DNA of 64,000 nucleotides, taken from positions 2,665,501 to 2,729,500 of the forward strand of contig JAFMOC010000006.1 of NCBI GenBank assembly GCA_019802505.1. Reading direction: 5' to 3'. Numbering within the stretch: the stretch's first letter is position 1; the number at the start of each line of letters is the position of its first letter. The notes below the pieces were generated by a model. The model ran no database searches and was not told the DNA's origin. It worked only from the letters and a program-made list of their open reading frames with translations. The translations under genes were made by a program, and so were the position numbers. This DNA is from Corydoras sp. C115. Its lineage: Eukaryota; Chordata; Actinopteri; Siluriformes; Callichthyidae. Shown in pieces: positions 26,201 through 36,688 of this stretch.

Positions 26201-29200
26201 ATGTTTCCCTCCCCCATATTTCAAATGTTCCTAAGGTTGAAAGGTCTGTACTACAGGCACACCACTTTAGATGCTAGGCACCTAATATGGAGGCAGGCAG
26301 TTTTATTCTGTGCAGAATGTAGTTTGGAATTCAAAAGCAAGACCTTCCCTGAAAAGGACTTTGTGAAATAGCATACCTAATAACAACTAGTTCTCTTTAA
26401 GAAGCAATGTTCAAAAACTATGTTTCATCAGATCAATAATTTCCATTTCTTCTTTATAAAAAGACAGTAATATTGTTAAGATATATTAATATATATTTTT
26501 TAGATTTTAACCTCTATTTAAGAATACTGCAACTGTGTTTACAGATATTGATTTAACTGTCCTAGTTCTATAAATTTTCAGTCAACTGTAAATTTTATTT
26601 ATTATGAATTTGAAATTTTAATATTTAAAGTCCCAAAAACTTATAAATAGTAAGAGACTGGATATAATGACCTGAATACATATGAAATATCTTCCTCTCC
26701 TAAAAACAAGGGGGGGGGGGAACACACAGAACTACAATCTAAATAAAAAATATGCTACTTAATACTGCTATAAAAAACATACAGCAATTCCACAGATCAC
26801 CAATTGTAATACCAATTGTACAAACTTGATTATCTTCCACAGAATATGGTCACATATTAGATACAATAAAAACCCTTACCTCACCCTCTCTGGAGCACTA
26901 AAAATAATAATAATGATAGGGTTGCAAAACTGCAGCTGTAAAGACTTGAGCGTGCAAGCTGGGAGATTGACTAGCAATGCATTGTGTTAAAACAAGCCAG
27001 GAGAGAATGGCATGGACTAACAATTAAGAAGCTTGATCAGTCAAAAAAAAAAAGAAAGTCTGTTCTTTTTTATTTAAAAAAAAAAAAAAAACGTGGGAAT
27101 CGGCAGAACACACATTATCGGTAACACAGTCATGGCCGAAAGTGTTGGCACCACTGTTTTTTTTCCAGAAAATTATTGTGCTTATTGTTTTGTTATACAC
27201 ATTTCTTTCCTTTGTGTGTATGAGAACAACACAAAAACAGAGGGGAAAAAAAGGCAAATTTGATATAATTTCACACAAAACTCAGACAATAACGTGATGC
27301 TCCTTCAAACTCACCAGTGAGGGGAGGGCAATTAAAAAAAATAATAAAAAAAACAGACAAAAAGGAGACAAGTTTACTCAATCTTTGCATTGTGTGTCTG
27401 TATGTGCCACAATAAGCTTGGAGAACAGAAAGAGGAGAAGAGAACTGTCTAAGGACTTGAGAACAAAAATTGTGGAAAAATATCAACAATCTCAAGGCTA
27501 CAAGTCTATCTCCAGAGATCTTGATGTTCCTTTGTCCACTGTGCGCAACAATCAAGAAGTTTACAACCCATGGCACTGTAGCTAATCTCCCTGGATGTGG
27601 ACGGAGGAGAAAAATGGATAAAAAGTTGCAATTCATGATAGTCCGGATGGTGGATAAGCAGCCCCAATAAAGTTCCAAAGAAATTAAAGCTGACATGCAG
27701 GCGCAGGGTGCATCAGTGTCAGCTCGAACTATCCATTGACATTTGAATGAAATGAATCGCTATGGCAGGAGACCCACTGCTGACACAAAGTCATAAAAAA
27801 GCTAGACTGCAGTTTGCCAAAATGTATGCAAGTAAGGCAAAATCCTTCTGGGGAATCTTATGGACAGATGAGACCAAGATAGAGCTTTTTGGTAAAGCAC
27901 ATCATTTTACTGTTTACTGAAAATGGAATGAGGCCTACAAAGAAAAGAACACAGTACCTACAGTCAAATATGGTGGAGTTTCAAAGATGTTTTGGGGTTG
28001 CTTTGCTGCCTCTGAAACTGGGTGCCTTTGTTAATAGTAAAGCCAAAGTTACAGACAGAAAGTTATGCAGAAATGATAAGGAGATTTGTTTTTGATGTCA
28101 GTGATTTGGGTAAAATTCAATCTAAAATTGTGGCGTCTTCATGAGGAAAACAATGTGTGAAGATGGGTGTCATAGCAATGAGAGAATTAAATAAGATGGG
28201 ACAAAGCACTGTGCCCTTGGGCAATGCTCAAAAAAATGAGGATGTATGAATGAGATTATAATTTTTTTTTTAATCCTCACTGTCTTTTTTTTAAAACAAA
28301 AAAGGAATGAATGTAATATGTCATGTGTTGCTCATATGAGGTTGTACTTAATTTTAAAACCTTATATCTAATATTTTCTTCTATGTTCTGATAACCAAAA
28401 CCAATAGAACTCATAAGCAGATAGAAATGCAGGCAGAAAAGTTGTGTTATTTAATGGTCTGGATTACTGCAAATCAGATTTTATTTTGGTGGTGGACAAA
28501 TCTCAGCACCGCAATGACACCAATGTGATGGTAGTATGTGCTGATTAAATGATTAGTAGCACAAACTTTACTACAACAAATGAGCAAATGGCACAATAAT
28601 GCATGTGTCTGTAAATTGACTGAGTGTGTATACAGTGTGGTACTTCATGGTTTGTAAATTCTTTAAAAAAAAGGATATATATGCATATGTTTGACATAAA
28701 ACTGCATTAAACTTTCACGCTTAAGTACTAAAAAAGTTCTTAAAGTAGATAAAAGCTAATCAAAAATATTGTCTGTTAAAATTTAGAAAAATATTATTCA
28801 TTCAATCATTATCTTCCACTTAATTCCCTATTTCCAATCAGGCAAGAGTATTTCAAACACTTGGCAGATCCATCCAGGACAGGGCACCAGTGGCTGGGTA
28901 CAATCACACACACACACACTATGATGGGCAGTTTAGATCATTCTATTTGCATTGAATCCATGTTTTTGGACTGTGGGAGGAAACTGGGGAACCCGAAAGA
29001 AAGCCATACAGACACAGAGAGAACATGGAAACGCCACCAAGATTGGGATTCAAACCTGGATCCCCAGTGCTGAGAGATAAACGTGCTAACCACTAAGCCA
29101 CCGTGACGCCCAGACAAAATATAAGATTTAATAATTTAATTATTAAGGAAAATGATCTAATATTACACATCTGGAAGCAAGTGAATAAAGTATGTGAATC

Positions 29201-31240
29201 GCTAAGTTTTGAATATGATTTAAAAGTGAAATTAGATTCATGTGTTTTTAAATATGAGATTAGATGACAATCATCTGTAACTGGATGCCCTTTTGTTTAA
29301 AAGGTCTGATCTTTACAGAATATTTGTGTAAGTACATCATGGCCTGAAAAAAAGTAGATTTCTGTGGATCTTGCAAGGAGAGTTGTTGATTCACATCAGA
29401 CTAGAAGAGGTTATAACACCATCTCTGAAGAATTTGGACTCCACCATTCCACAAATAGACAAACTGTATACAAATGAAAGACATTTAAAACCCAATTACC
29501 CTCCTCAGGCGGTCAACCAACATGGAACACGTTATGAGTAAGGCATGTAATAGTCTGTGTAGCCAAGAACCTAAATACCTTTCACACTTCCCAATGCTAA
29601 TGTTCATGAATCAACCATGAGCAGGAACACTAAACAACAATTAGGTAAATGGCAGGGTTGCAAGTTGATCCTCAAAAAGAACACTGTTGCTGGTCTTCCT
29701 CTTATATCACAAGGTGGTTAAAAAAAGAGTAAAGTTAAAGTTTTGAAATGACCAAGTCAACAAGCATCAATTCACAAATGACCACCACACAACTTCATAT
29801 ATTTGAAGATGTTTTATATGAAATGGTGGACTAAAAAGGGCACTCTTTAAGCCATCATGCAGTACAGATCAAATATGGTAAATGCCCAGTTCCAGTTTCT
29901 GCTGCAAAAAAAGCTGAGGTTTACATTTTTTTAAATATCGATATGTGATACCATAATTTTCCTTTCTTTCTATATATTTTGGAGTTTAAGATAAAATTTA
30001 TGCAGATATATAAAACATTCTTTTACATTTATATATGTACATGTATACAAAAACTGCAACTTAAAGTTATTTTTAGTTCTGCACACTAATCATTTTACAA
30101 TTTTAGTAAATTTTAGGAATTTCAAATAATCAAGTCGATTATGTTTGTCAGATTCCTTGCATAAACTACTTGCTTCTGGTCCTTTTACAACTTTTTTATT
30201 GGTTTAATATCAGGACCATGCCAAACAATTATTTATTTCTCTTTTTAACCATTCTTTTGTCAAACAACTTGTGTGTCAAGTTACTCTTTTGCTGCATGCC
30301 CCACGAGTTTCAGCTCGTGGACAATATCCTGGACATCTTCCTTTACAATTTGCTGGTAATATTAAAAAATATATTGTTCCAGTAATTCAGGGTTCTTCAG
30401 AGCTTTAGTGGTTTTTTTCCAAAAAACCTAATGCTTCACATTTAATCCAAACCGATCTATTTTAGTTTTACAAAACATTTTTCCTATAACCTTTAGCAAG
30501 CTGCAGATGGGCATTCGACCAATCCTGAAGAGGTTAGTAAAGGTCTTGAATTTCCTCAACTTTACTCTATGTACTCAATCTCCCTGACTGTGGATCGCTG
30601 GAATCCAAAACTTTTTGGTGATGGTTTAGTACCTTTACCAAGCATGATGTCATCCCTCTCTCAATGCATAAATCAAATATTTCTGTTATTAGTATTCAAC
30701 TAACAATCATTTTGACTAATGTTGAACACATCAGGGCTGCATCTAACGATTAATTTATCATTTCATTTTACGATTCTTTTTTTTTTTTTTTGATTAATCT
30801 GAAAACTATTACTCTAATGTGATTGTGTTTAGAATTAAAATATGTTCTCCAAAATAATGAAAAATAAAAAAACTTTAATGTTAAAATATTTTCTTTAATC
30901 AAACACAGTGCTCTTAAGGGCACTATTAAAACACACAAATGGTTTAGCATTAACAGCTATTAGCCTGAGGCTAAGATTTAGCATTAAATCTCAGCCACAA
31001 GAGATTTAATAATTCAAGTATAACAAAGCACATTAAAATGATGGAATATTTTAAAATGAGTTTTTTACTATTAATAAAAAGTAATCTATAAATCTGAATA
31101 ATTTAAAAAATGGTTTAATTATGAAATCACTAGGTAATGAGTGGGTTTTTGGTGGGGGAAAAAAAAACCTTGCATTGACTGTACTGTGATGCACATATGA
31201 CATGACATACCATGGACAATAAAATCTGACATTTCATGGA

Positions 31241-31333
<93 letters not shown>

Positions 31334-33182
31334 TCCACATTACTTAATGTGGAAGTGGAATTATTAATTGATCATTGCGATTAAGCTCAATTGCAATAAG
31401 GAAAATCTCTTCAAAGACTTTTATTTCGAAAGAGTTGCAAATGATTGAGGAGGATACTCTTAAGTTTAACATACTGTGAAATGAGAAACTTGGACACACT
31501 AAACAGCTCAGAAATAGTATTACAGTGATTATAAACCAGGCCTTTATCACCTGTACCTATTCAAATTTTGTGAATTATAATAAATATTTTGTGTACAATA
31601 GCATTACTTTACATCAAGTGTGTGTCCTGGAGAGCACATAAACTTAAGGACCATTTAGTGGGTGGGGTGGGGTTTCAGATGTCAGTGGCATGTTAGAAAT
31701 AGACATATGCAATCACATATCAACATTAAGCTAAAAATATCTCAATAAACACAAGTTTTTTTTTCCTGCTGTTTCAGTCTATCAAGTATATATCGAGTGT
31801 CAATTAATCAATGCCAAACAAAAACTTGTTTGAAAGTACAAGTCCTATAGAAAAAAGTGACTACATAGAATGCATGATGAATCATATGTTGATCACCACA
31901 ATACAAAAAAATTTGTTAAGCGCTAACAGACATTCATATCACAATGCATGCATTTATTCATATAAAAATAAATACTCATTTAATTTCATTAATAATACTG
32001 GTTGGAGAATGAAGTCTTGCACTGCAAGAAGTCTGAACAAATGTCTGACTGTAATTAATGCATCCAATTAATCCTCTACTAGGGTCACAAGAGGGTTCTC
32101 CATGCCCATCCAGGGGCACTGTGCCAGCCATCTGACTATAATAAGAAGATCTATAGCTAAAGTATTTCAATTAAAAATGTGTACTTTGCATATTTCTTTA
32201 TAAATCATGGATGAGAATGACTGACACACTAGACACCTACAAACATTAACTGTTTCATTTCATGACTTTCAATGTTACTTCAATGATGAAAACAGACTTT
32301 TACAATGAGAAACTACACTGCTTTACTGCACCTGTTTTGTCATCAGGCATAATATAGGAAAATTCCTTACTAGTCCATGTGACATTCCCTCTAACCCAGC
32401 ATAATGAGTCACTAGCACATACCTACCAGCTTAAACTAACAACTACTTCCATCACTTTATCAAAAAAACTCTGAAGAGATGTCAAGAACTGTGTCAAGAT
32501 TATTCAGTGACATTTCCTTAGCTTAATGTATTTTGCACATTAAGTCTGTTGGATTTTCTACTCACATTTCTTCCATGTTTTGATAGTCAACAGCCTTTTC
32601 TTGTATGACAATGCTAGCAAAATACAAAAAGTATATTCCTTTAAAATTTGCCTAGTCAATAAACATGAGCCTCAATTGAACACAACCACCATATATACTA
32701 GAGCAAAATAACAGGCCCAAATGTTAGAAATGCTGAGAAGGTTGAGTCCTATTTGTCAAATTACACAAACATAGCAACACATTTAATATAACAAGCTGGG
32801 GTTAGCCAAAGAGAGAGATAATGTCTCACTCACTGTGACAAACAACTTATTGGCTTGCAAAAGGAAACAGAACGTATCTCAGCATATGCTCCCCACCCCC
32901 GGCTCGGACTGAAAATACCCACACACAGTAGCCTAGACGATCAGCTGACAGCAGCTTCAATGCCTAAAAACAGAGGCCTCACTCTCAGACACCATGTTAA
33001 GACACAGATCATAAACAAAAGATAGAGAAAAATGAAATGAGACTGAAAAAGCACTCAAGACGAGAGCTAAAGCTCAGCAAATAGGTATCACAAGTGAACG
33101 ATTGAGCAAAAAGCCTGTTACATGCAGCTAGAGAGAATGGAAAGGAAGGAACAGAGTTGAAATGACTCACAGCGTGGTCCAT
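7970..33182 (-). CDS. ccdc9b: Coiled-coil domain-containing protein 9B-like (11 exons)
   Basis: Coding exons in transcript order: 33171-33182, 24322-24429, 23596-23697, 22718-22861, 19021-19101, 17522-17706, 14369-14418, 13304-13354, 9704-9800, 9065-9098 and 7970-8581. Phases join without a stop into 491 residues. Residues about 12-53 form a charged coiled coil (QKDAELDKKIEALRKKNEAL, then MKRYQEVEEDKKR), the CCDC9-family signature. DKRVV opens exon 4. LRWKKEREQIDRERVARHK (residues 175-193) with GQWRRAWD, and GKDRLTGRARRWDAKEE (267-283), are the other family blocks. DKRVV and the last block resemble human CCDC9B more than CCDC9. The last 203 residues are acidic and Ser-rich without a recognised domain. 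The start ATG at 33182 is inferred: GCT precedes a GTGAGT donor and joins in phase to exon 2, which could itself start at an internal ATG (24415-24417). The intron after exon 2 uses a GC donor (CAG/GCAAGT). Function in fish is unknown; mammalian CCDC9 proteins are linked to RNA-related complexes. Confidence 0.88.
9872..9884. repeat. Target-site duplication, left copy
   Basis: ATGTTACATCTTA occurs here and again at 10233-10245, exactly flanking the SINE at 9885-10232. Confidence 0.93.
9885..10232 (+). mobile_element. Full-length DANA/Mermaid-like SINE
   Basis: A 348-bp copy flanked by a perfect 13-bp target-site duplication. The head carries a polymerase III A box (TGGCTTAGTGG) and B box (GGTTCGAATCC). 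The middle carries the core GTGGGTTTCCTCCGGGTTCT, CCACAGTCC and the CCCCATATAGAGTGTG segment. The 3' part carries CGCCCGAAACGTTCTCCCCTGG and ends in GATAATGGATGG. It lies in the ccdc9b intron between exons 8 and 9. It is one of the two best-bounded copies in the window. Confidence 0.95.
11235..11400 (+). mobile_element. Second tRNA-like SINE family, copy 1
   Basis: AAAGCTCAGTGG and GGGTTCAAATCTT resemble tRNA A and B boxes. The middle GTGTTGGGC-ATCAATCTGAAGG and the rest of the body match the copies at 15478-15592 and 19996-20150. It ends near a CTATCTGTCTGTC run. Confidence 0.7.
11440..12446 (+). mobile_element. 5'-truncated Rex3 (RTE) LINE
   Basis: Translated pieces show reverse transcriptase: GLRQCCPLSPVLFIIYMDRIS, then SLLFAD just before the catalytic aspartates, where the frame breaks at about 11665. 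The nucleotides CAGTGCTGTCCTTTGTCACCG agree at most positions with the widely used Rex3 primer site. Downstream, MRWFGHLVKMLPGRLPREVF and RPRGRPRTRWRDYISQL (12182-12400) are the C-terminal region. The copy ends in the GGATGGATGG tail usual for this family. It lies in the intron between ccdc9b exons 8 and 9, opposite in orientation to the gene. Confidence 0.9.
12691..13008 (-). mobile_element. DANA/Mermaid-like SINE
   Basis: Reverse-strand copy from the GATAATG tail (12691) to the GGCGGCACAG head (13008). The B box is degenerate. Confidence 0.9.
13443..13740 (-). mobile_element. DANA/Mermaid-like SINE, divergent
   Basis: Reverse-strand copy with a G11 run near 13471-13481 and small deletions in the core. 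The head near 13735 reads GGCAGCAGAGTGGC in place of GGCGGCACGGTGGC. Confidence 0.85.
13853..14128 (+). mobile_element. DANA/Mermaid-like SINE with internal deletion
   Basis: Head GGCGGCACGGTGGCTTAGTGG is intact. The core lacks the second half of the CCGGTTTCCTCC block and the CCCCATATAGAG segment. The tail is AACGAATGAATG. Confidence 0.9.
14183..14248. repeat. Interrupted TA-rich repeat
   Basis: Blocks of (TA)n are separated by AATA or AAAACA interruptions. Confidence 0.85.
14422..15470. other. Intron sequence of ccdc9b with low-complexity tract
   Basis: Holds a poly-A tract at about 14888-14920 running into (TA)n to 14948. Two related segments, at about 15000-15190 and 15220-15380, share the words CCACATGTTAACATC, ACATAAATA/ATATAATA and AGCCATGCTGC and look like a diverged direct duplication. 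No exon was recognised. Confidence 0.55.
15478..15592 (-). mobile_element. Second tRNA-like SINE family, copy 2
   Basis: The reverse strand reads GGTGTGGTGGCTCAGTGGTT with a GTTGTAC body and a CCTTAACCCTCATTGATCC segment, matching the copy at 19996-20150. Confidence 0.72.
15600..17515. other. Intron sequence of ccdc9b with hairpins
   Basis: No exon recognised. Two perfect short hairpins are present: arms 16911-16926 and 16935-16950 (16 bp, 8-nt loop), and arms 17021-17030 and 17037-17046 (10 bp, 6-nt loop). They may belong to a small unnamed MITE. Confidence 0.5.
18084..18270 (+). mobile_element. SINE 3' fragment preceded by a short tandem duplication
   Basis: The 3' half of the DANA/Mermaid-like SINE runs from GGGAGTGTGTGCCCAGCGATGG to GATAATGGATGGATGG. 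Immediately upstream, ATTGTGTGTTTGTAAGGGAGT is present twice in tandem (about 18084-18124). Confidence 0.85.
19996..20150 (+). mobile_element. Second tRNA-like SINE family, copy 3
   Basis: The best-preserved copy of this family. A box TAGCTCAGTGG and B box-like GTTCAAATCCC are spaced as in a tRNA gene. The tail GTAAGTCGCTTTGAATAAAAGCG resembles the 3' end of fish L2-type LINEs, as expected for a SINE that borrows a partner LINE's tail. Confidence 0.78.
20172..20248. repeat. (TA)n microsatellite
   Basis: About 77 bp of TA followed by ACACACATACATA. The poly-Tyr/Ile reading frames across it are artefacts. Confidence 0.97.
20428..20735 (-). mobile_element. DANA/Mermaid-like SINE
   Basis: Reverse-strand copy with a (CCATC)n tail complement at 20428, a (CAGA)n stretch near 20511-20540 inside, and the GGCGACACGGTGGC head near 20727. 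Confidence 0.9.
21088..21700 (-). mobile_element. Non-autonomous hAT-like element with BED-finger remnant
   Basis: Begins AGGGCTGCACCTAACAATTAATTTT, an end type shared with the copies at 30732 and 34610. The minus strand at 21435-21623 encodes a start like that of BED zinc-finger transposases (VWEHFTQKHNNAVLCEICK), which loses its frame after the second Cys pair. Most of a transposase is absent. The right boundary is approximate. Confidence 0.7.
21720..22700. other. Intron sequence, nothing recognised
   Basis: Part of the ccdc9b intron between exons 4 and 5. No repeat or exon could be named. Confidence 0.5.
25181..25301. repeat. Short tandem duplication with TGGTA runs
   Basis: The words GCAAATTA-TGTATATGGTATGG and GGGAACCCTTGTGCTATTG occur twice about 75 bp apart, with a variable number of TATGG units. 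Confidence 0.9.
25511..25738 (-). mobile_element. DANA/Mermaid-like SINE, 3' truncated
   Basis: Reverse-strand copy from the GAGTTTGCCCAGTG segment to the degenerate head GGTGGCATGGTAGC near 25738. Confidence 0.88.
27127..28110 (+). mobile_element. Decayed Tc1 element lacking its right end
   Basis: The left end reads CACAGTCATGGCCGAAAGTGTTGG, a common Tc1-like end in fish. 27421-27700 encodes a helix-turn-helix region (RRRELSKDLRTKIVEKYQQ, then SRDLDVPLSTVRN) with frameshifts. 27840-28020 carries further pieces (LIWTDETKIELFG-like and a GGVSKMFWGC block). Similarity fades near 28110 and no right inverted repeat is found. It lies in intron 1 of ccdc9b. Confidence 0.85.
28375..28640 (+). mobile_element. 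Fragment of the non-autonomous Tc1-related repeat
   Basis: Contains GGTGGTGGACAAATCTCAGCACCGCAATGACACC-type sequence, a motif arrangement of the same repeat class as 6370-6830 and 62690-62983. Ends are not clear. Confidence 0.5.
28797..29112 (-). mobile_element. DANA/Mermaid-like SINE
   Basis: Reverse-strand, near full-length copy, from the ATTATCTTCC tail complement to the GGCGTCACGGTGGC head. Confidence 0.9.
29355..29900 (+). mobile_element. Heavily decayed Tc1-like remnant
   Basis: One frame from about 29369 reads DLARRVVDSHQTRRGYNTIS followed by EEFGLHHSTNRQTVYK, a recognisable Tc1 helix-turn-helix region, then a stop. Only vague similarity follows downstream. No inverted repeats were found. 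Confidence 0.6.
30732..31060 (-). mobile_element. hAT-like element fragment
   Basis: Begins with AGGGCTGCATCTAACGATTAAT and continues with CTGAAAACTATTACTCTAATGTGATTGTGTTTAGAAT-type sequence, the same left part as the copy at 21088. The BED-finger part and right end are missing. Confidence 0.65.
31243..31333. repeat. (TA)n microsatellite
   Basis: About 90 bp of TA with a single G interruption near 31322. A 9-bp hairpin (TTCCACATT/AATGTGGAA) follows directly. Confidence 0.95.
32068..32128 (-). mobile_element. SINE 3' fragment
   Basis: A short reverse-strand piece with TTAATCCTCTACTAGGGTC and CCATGCCCATCCAGGGG, from the tail region of the DANA/Mermaid-like SINE. Confidence 0.75.
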
Positions 33183-33480
33183 GTCAGTGGAGAAGGCTGG
33201 ATTCCTTCCAGGCTGTAGGCAGCCGTGGAGGCGGCGAGAAGTGCGTGGAGTAAGTAAGCATGCCTTTAAATGATATAAATACAGCACAGAGATCTACAGC
33301 AAACAGCTTGCATGCATCTCTGTTTGTAATTTTAATACCAACAACCCACTTACTCAAGCACACGCACTTTCTGCCTCTCGCTGTCTGTGTGCCACTCCTC
33401 CCTCTCCCCCATCCGATTTCACTCTCTCACTCAGCTACTTGGTCTGTATTACAATAACCCTTCATCCACCCTCACTGTCT
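33183..33480 (-). promoter_or_regulatory. Probable 5' UTR and promoter region of ccdc9b
   Basis: On the minus strand the sequence upstream of the inferred start codon is purine-rich at its distal part and less AT-rich than its surroundings. The frame stays open from 33287, so an upstream ATG cannot be excluded. No TATA box was identified. Inferred from position only. Confidence 0.35.
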
Positions 33481-33484
33481 GTGT

Positions 33485-34600
33485 GCCAGACTCTAAACAC
33501 AATGAGACCCATTACTCTTTAGAGCTTGAGAGTCTAAAACATCAGCCCATTATATGAAGACTTTCACAAAATAATTGGCACCTTGGATAGAATCATATTA
33601 ATAGAAACACTTTATTCATTCCAAATGTAAAAAAAACATTGCAAATGTAAAAAAAACATTGTAAAAAAAACTGCATGGTACTGTTAGCATCTTTAGATAT
33701 CATTTTTAAATCAGTCACCCAACAGATGAATTTGATAAAGTTTGGAGTTTTGGTATTTTTCTCAGCATTTCAATTTGAATGTGTTAAAAAACACAGAACA
33801 AACATGCACTATCAAACCAGGCAATAAGAGAATAACTAGGCCTGTATAAAAGACTAATATTATGGTCGTGTTCAGGACAGTTTAACTTACTTGTAATGAA
33901 ATACAAGTTATCCCATTTCACAGAACCTTGTATAGTGTCCCATTATTCCTGAAGGTGTCCAGATACTTGCAATAAAGTAAGGAAGTGAAGATCTTGACAA
34001 GAAAAGAAAATGGAGTAATAGATAGCAATGCACAAGAGATGTGTGTGCAATAATGTGTCTAGGTCCTTAAAGATTGGCCTTTTGATAGAAAACTCAGTCA
34101 GTTGAAGCTTTGTTAAATGTACCATGGTTGTTAGTTGAGATAGAAAGGACTGCATGTAAATCATAGCTATTTTAGTTATTGTCCATCACTGCCAAAGATA
34201 GAATTTTAAGAATCTGAGTACATAATTAATTTGCATGTGAGTCCTAAAAAACATGAAACTGAAGATGTCTGGTCATAATTCATTGCACCACATTTAGCAG
34301 ATAAGCAAAACACCTACTACCAACTGTCAAGCACAGTGATGGAGGGTTAATGAGTTGGAATTGATTTGCAGTCACAGGTCCTGGGCAAGCTGCAGTCATT
34401 AGATTGATCATACACGGACCTGGAAGTACATAAATCTAAGGCCATCTATTTAGCCGAGTTAGCTTTTCTAAAACTGGCTCACGCAAAAACAAAAAAAAAA
34501 ACAAAAAAAAAACAAAAAACAAAAAAAAACAATCCCAAGCAAGCCATTAAACATACCAAAAAACAACACAACTCAATTCACAAAGGAATTAATATTAAAA
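33485..34600. other. Intergenic, minor simple repeats
   Basis: Holds a small duplication of GCAAATGTAAAAAAAACATT at about 33622-33661 and A-rich (CAAAAAAAAA)-type repeats at about 34485-34530. No gene recognised. Confidence 0.5.
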
Positions 34601-34609
34601 TGAGAATCC

Positions 34610-35608
34610 GATTTATCGTCCAACTAACTGCAACTACCGATTATTTTGATAATCGATTAATTGATGAATCAGATAAAAAAATTACGATAAATGGCTTTAT
34701 TAAATAGGTAAATAAATGTCTGGTTTTATTTACAGTACGAGTTTAAGTCATCTAAGTAGCCCAAAGAGCAATTAAACACAAATGTCACACACACTGACAA
34801 TATGTAGCATTGTGTGTAAAAAAAAATACTAAATTACACAAATTTGAGTAGCTCTATGTTACCCAATCCCTGTCTAAATGCAATTCATCCTACCTCAATT
34901 CCATAGAATGCAGTCTTCACTCATACTTGATAATTAATCAAGCTTGATAATTAATTACCACCATTGTGTACAATTTGTATGTATTTATATAGCACATTTA
35001 ACACTGCTTAAGGAAATTAAACGAAAATAAAAAGTAACTCGTTTTAATTCACTGTCATTATCCAGTTAACAACCAAAAACAGCGTGAAGCCTGCTCTGCC
35101 TGCTCTGCCCGTTCTCATAGTGTGAGTGCACCGTTACGTTGATTCACTTAAAAATGAAAAAGAAACTCAGGATGTTGTAGTGATTCACTTTACTGATGAG
35201 CTCCTTCATCCTCATCAATGACTCCAACATGTTTCGTTTCAGGTGGTGTATCATCACTGTGCAGGTCAAATCATTTTTGCAGAGCTTGCATGTTACATGT
35301 TCTTTAGTTGTGTGAAGCGTGAAGTGCTCCCACACATTTGATGATTTAAGCCGAAGCTTTTTTTCTGCGTCGGCCAGGTTTCATTTGTAGGGTTTATTAA
35401 ACTTTGTTAAACTTGTTTTGCAAATTCCACCTTCGCTCCGCCTCGTTCTGTTCAACCCACCCTTATTTTTTTTTCTGCGCTGCAGGTGACGTAAGCGGTT
35501 ACGACATTGCGAGTAACGCGTAAATAATGCAATACAACGAATCGATAATGAAATTCATTGTCCATACTTTTCATAATCAATTTTATCGATTCGTTGTTGC
35601 AGCCCTAG
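34610..35608 (-). mobile_element. Non-autonomous hAT-like element with BED-finger remnant
   Basis: The right end reads ATCGATTCGTTGTTGCAGCCCT, and the left end has ATCGATTAATTG-type mirrored sequence. On the minus strand 35144-35335 encodes a BED zinc-finger start (MWEHFTLHTTKEHVTCKLCK) and then loses the transposase. The ends and the BED remnant relate it to the copies at 21088 and 30732. Confidence 0.72.
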
Positions 35609-35611
35609 TAG

Positions 35612-36670
35612 GTTCCCTAATAGTAAACGACATAAAATAACGTAAAGGGTACAGTCTCAGCAACAAGCAGCCCAAAATGAGCTTTATATTTACTAAGAAC
35701 TATTGTGTGAAGGGAATTATTAGATGTGATATGAAGTAGAAAATTATATTTAACATATTTGCTGTTTTGATACTATAATGAATATTAGAACACATTTTAT
35801 AACTAATAACTTATTGTAAATTATCCTCTACAATACAACCCAAGCCTAACATTTTTGGTATCATTAGAGTCTAGATTATGCTTTTCATTTGGCAATAAAC
35901 AGATTGGTGGGACAGTGGTTACCAAAATTATGTTACAGTGTGTGAGCAAGGCCTTTTGCATGTAAAAGTTAAATATCCTTCCATTGTCTGCTTGGGCTTC
36001 CACTGGGAGGTAAAAATAATAATAATATAGGCATAAACCTTCAAATATTAAAGTAATCAGTAAAAAAAATTGTCCAAAGGTGAGCACCTGTTATGGCATG
36101 GAGGGTATAAGAACACAATGCATGAGTAAGATGTACATCTGTGAAGACACTGATTATACAAAATGGTTAATATAGGTTTAAAGCAACATATTCTGGGTTT
36201 CCTTTTAAAGATGGCACTATTTTAGAGATCTTTACCTAGTAGTTAACATCACACTGTGCAGCTTTATTTAGAGCATGACATTGTGTCTTTGCTATCACAA
36301 CATTGTGAATAATATGTCTTGCACGGTTTGAAAAGCACAAAAGCCATGTAATAATTCTCTTGGGTAAAAGAAAATTATTCATGGGTGTTTTTTTGGTGTA
36401 ATATGCAATAAACCACTGATTTCACTTTGGCAAATTTTCTATTACAATGGCATTGCTTCCTGGACTCAATGCACTAGAGCATGATTTTACTGTGAAATGA
36501 GAATACACAGTATAGTTCAGACTATGTATATGCATTCTCTGTGAAAATGCAATGATATTTAAAAGCATTCTAAATAAATAGCAATAAACATCTGACTGTT
36601 GATATCTTCCTAGGTTGTTATGAATTAGTGGTGCACCTGTGTTTTTTGTTGCCAAGATACCATTACATCA
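35612..36670. other. Intergenic, nothing recognised
   Basis: No coding exon or nameable repeat. Confidence 0.5.
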
Positions 36671-36688
36671 GAAATTTACCTGAACACA

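Larger units (their letters stand above)
24440..33170 (-). other. First intron of ccdc9b (about 8.7 kb)
   Basis: From the exon 1 donor (CGCT/GTGAGT, minus strand, at 33171/33170) to the exon 2 acceptor (CCTTTAG at 24430). It holds a short direct duplication near 25181-25301, two decayed Tc1 elements, a hAT-like fragment, SINE pieces and a TA tract, each listed separately. The intervals 25740-27120, 29900-30730 and 31350-32060 show nothing I can name. Confidence 0.75.
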
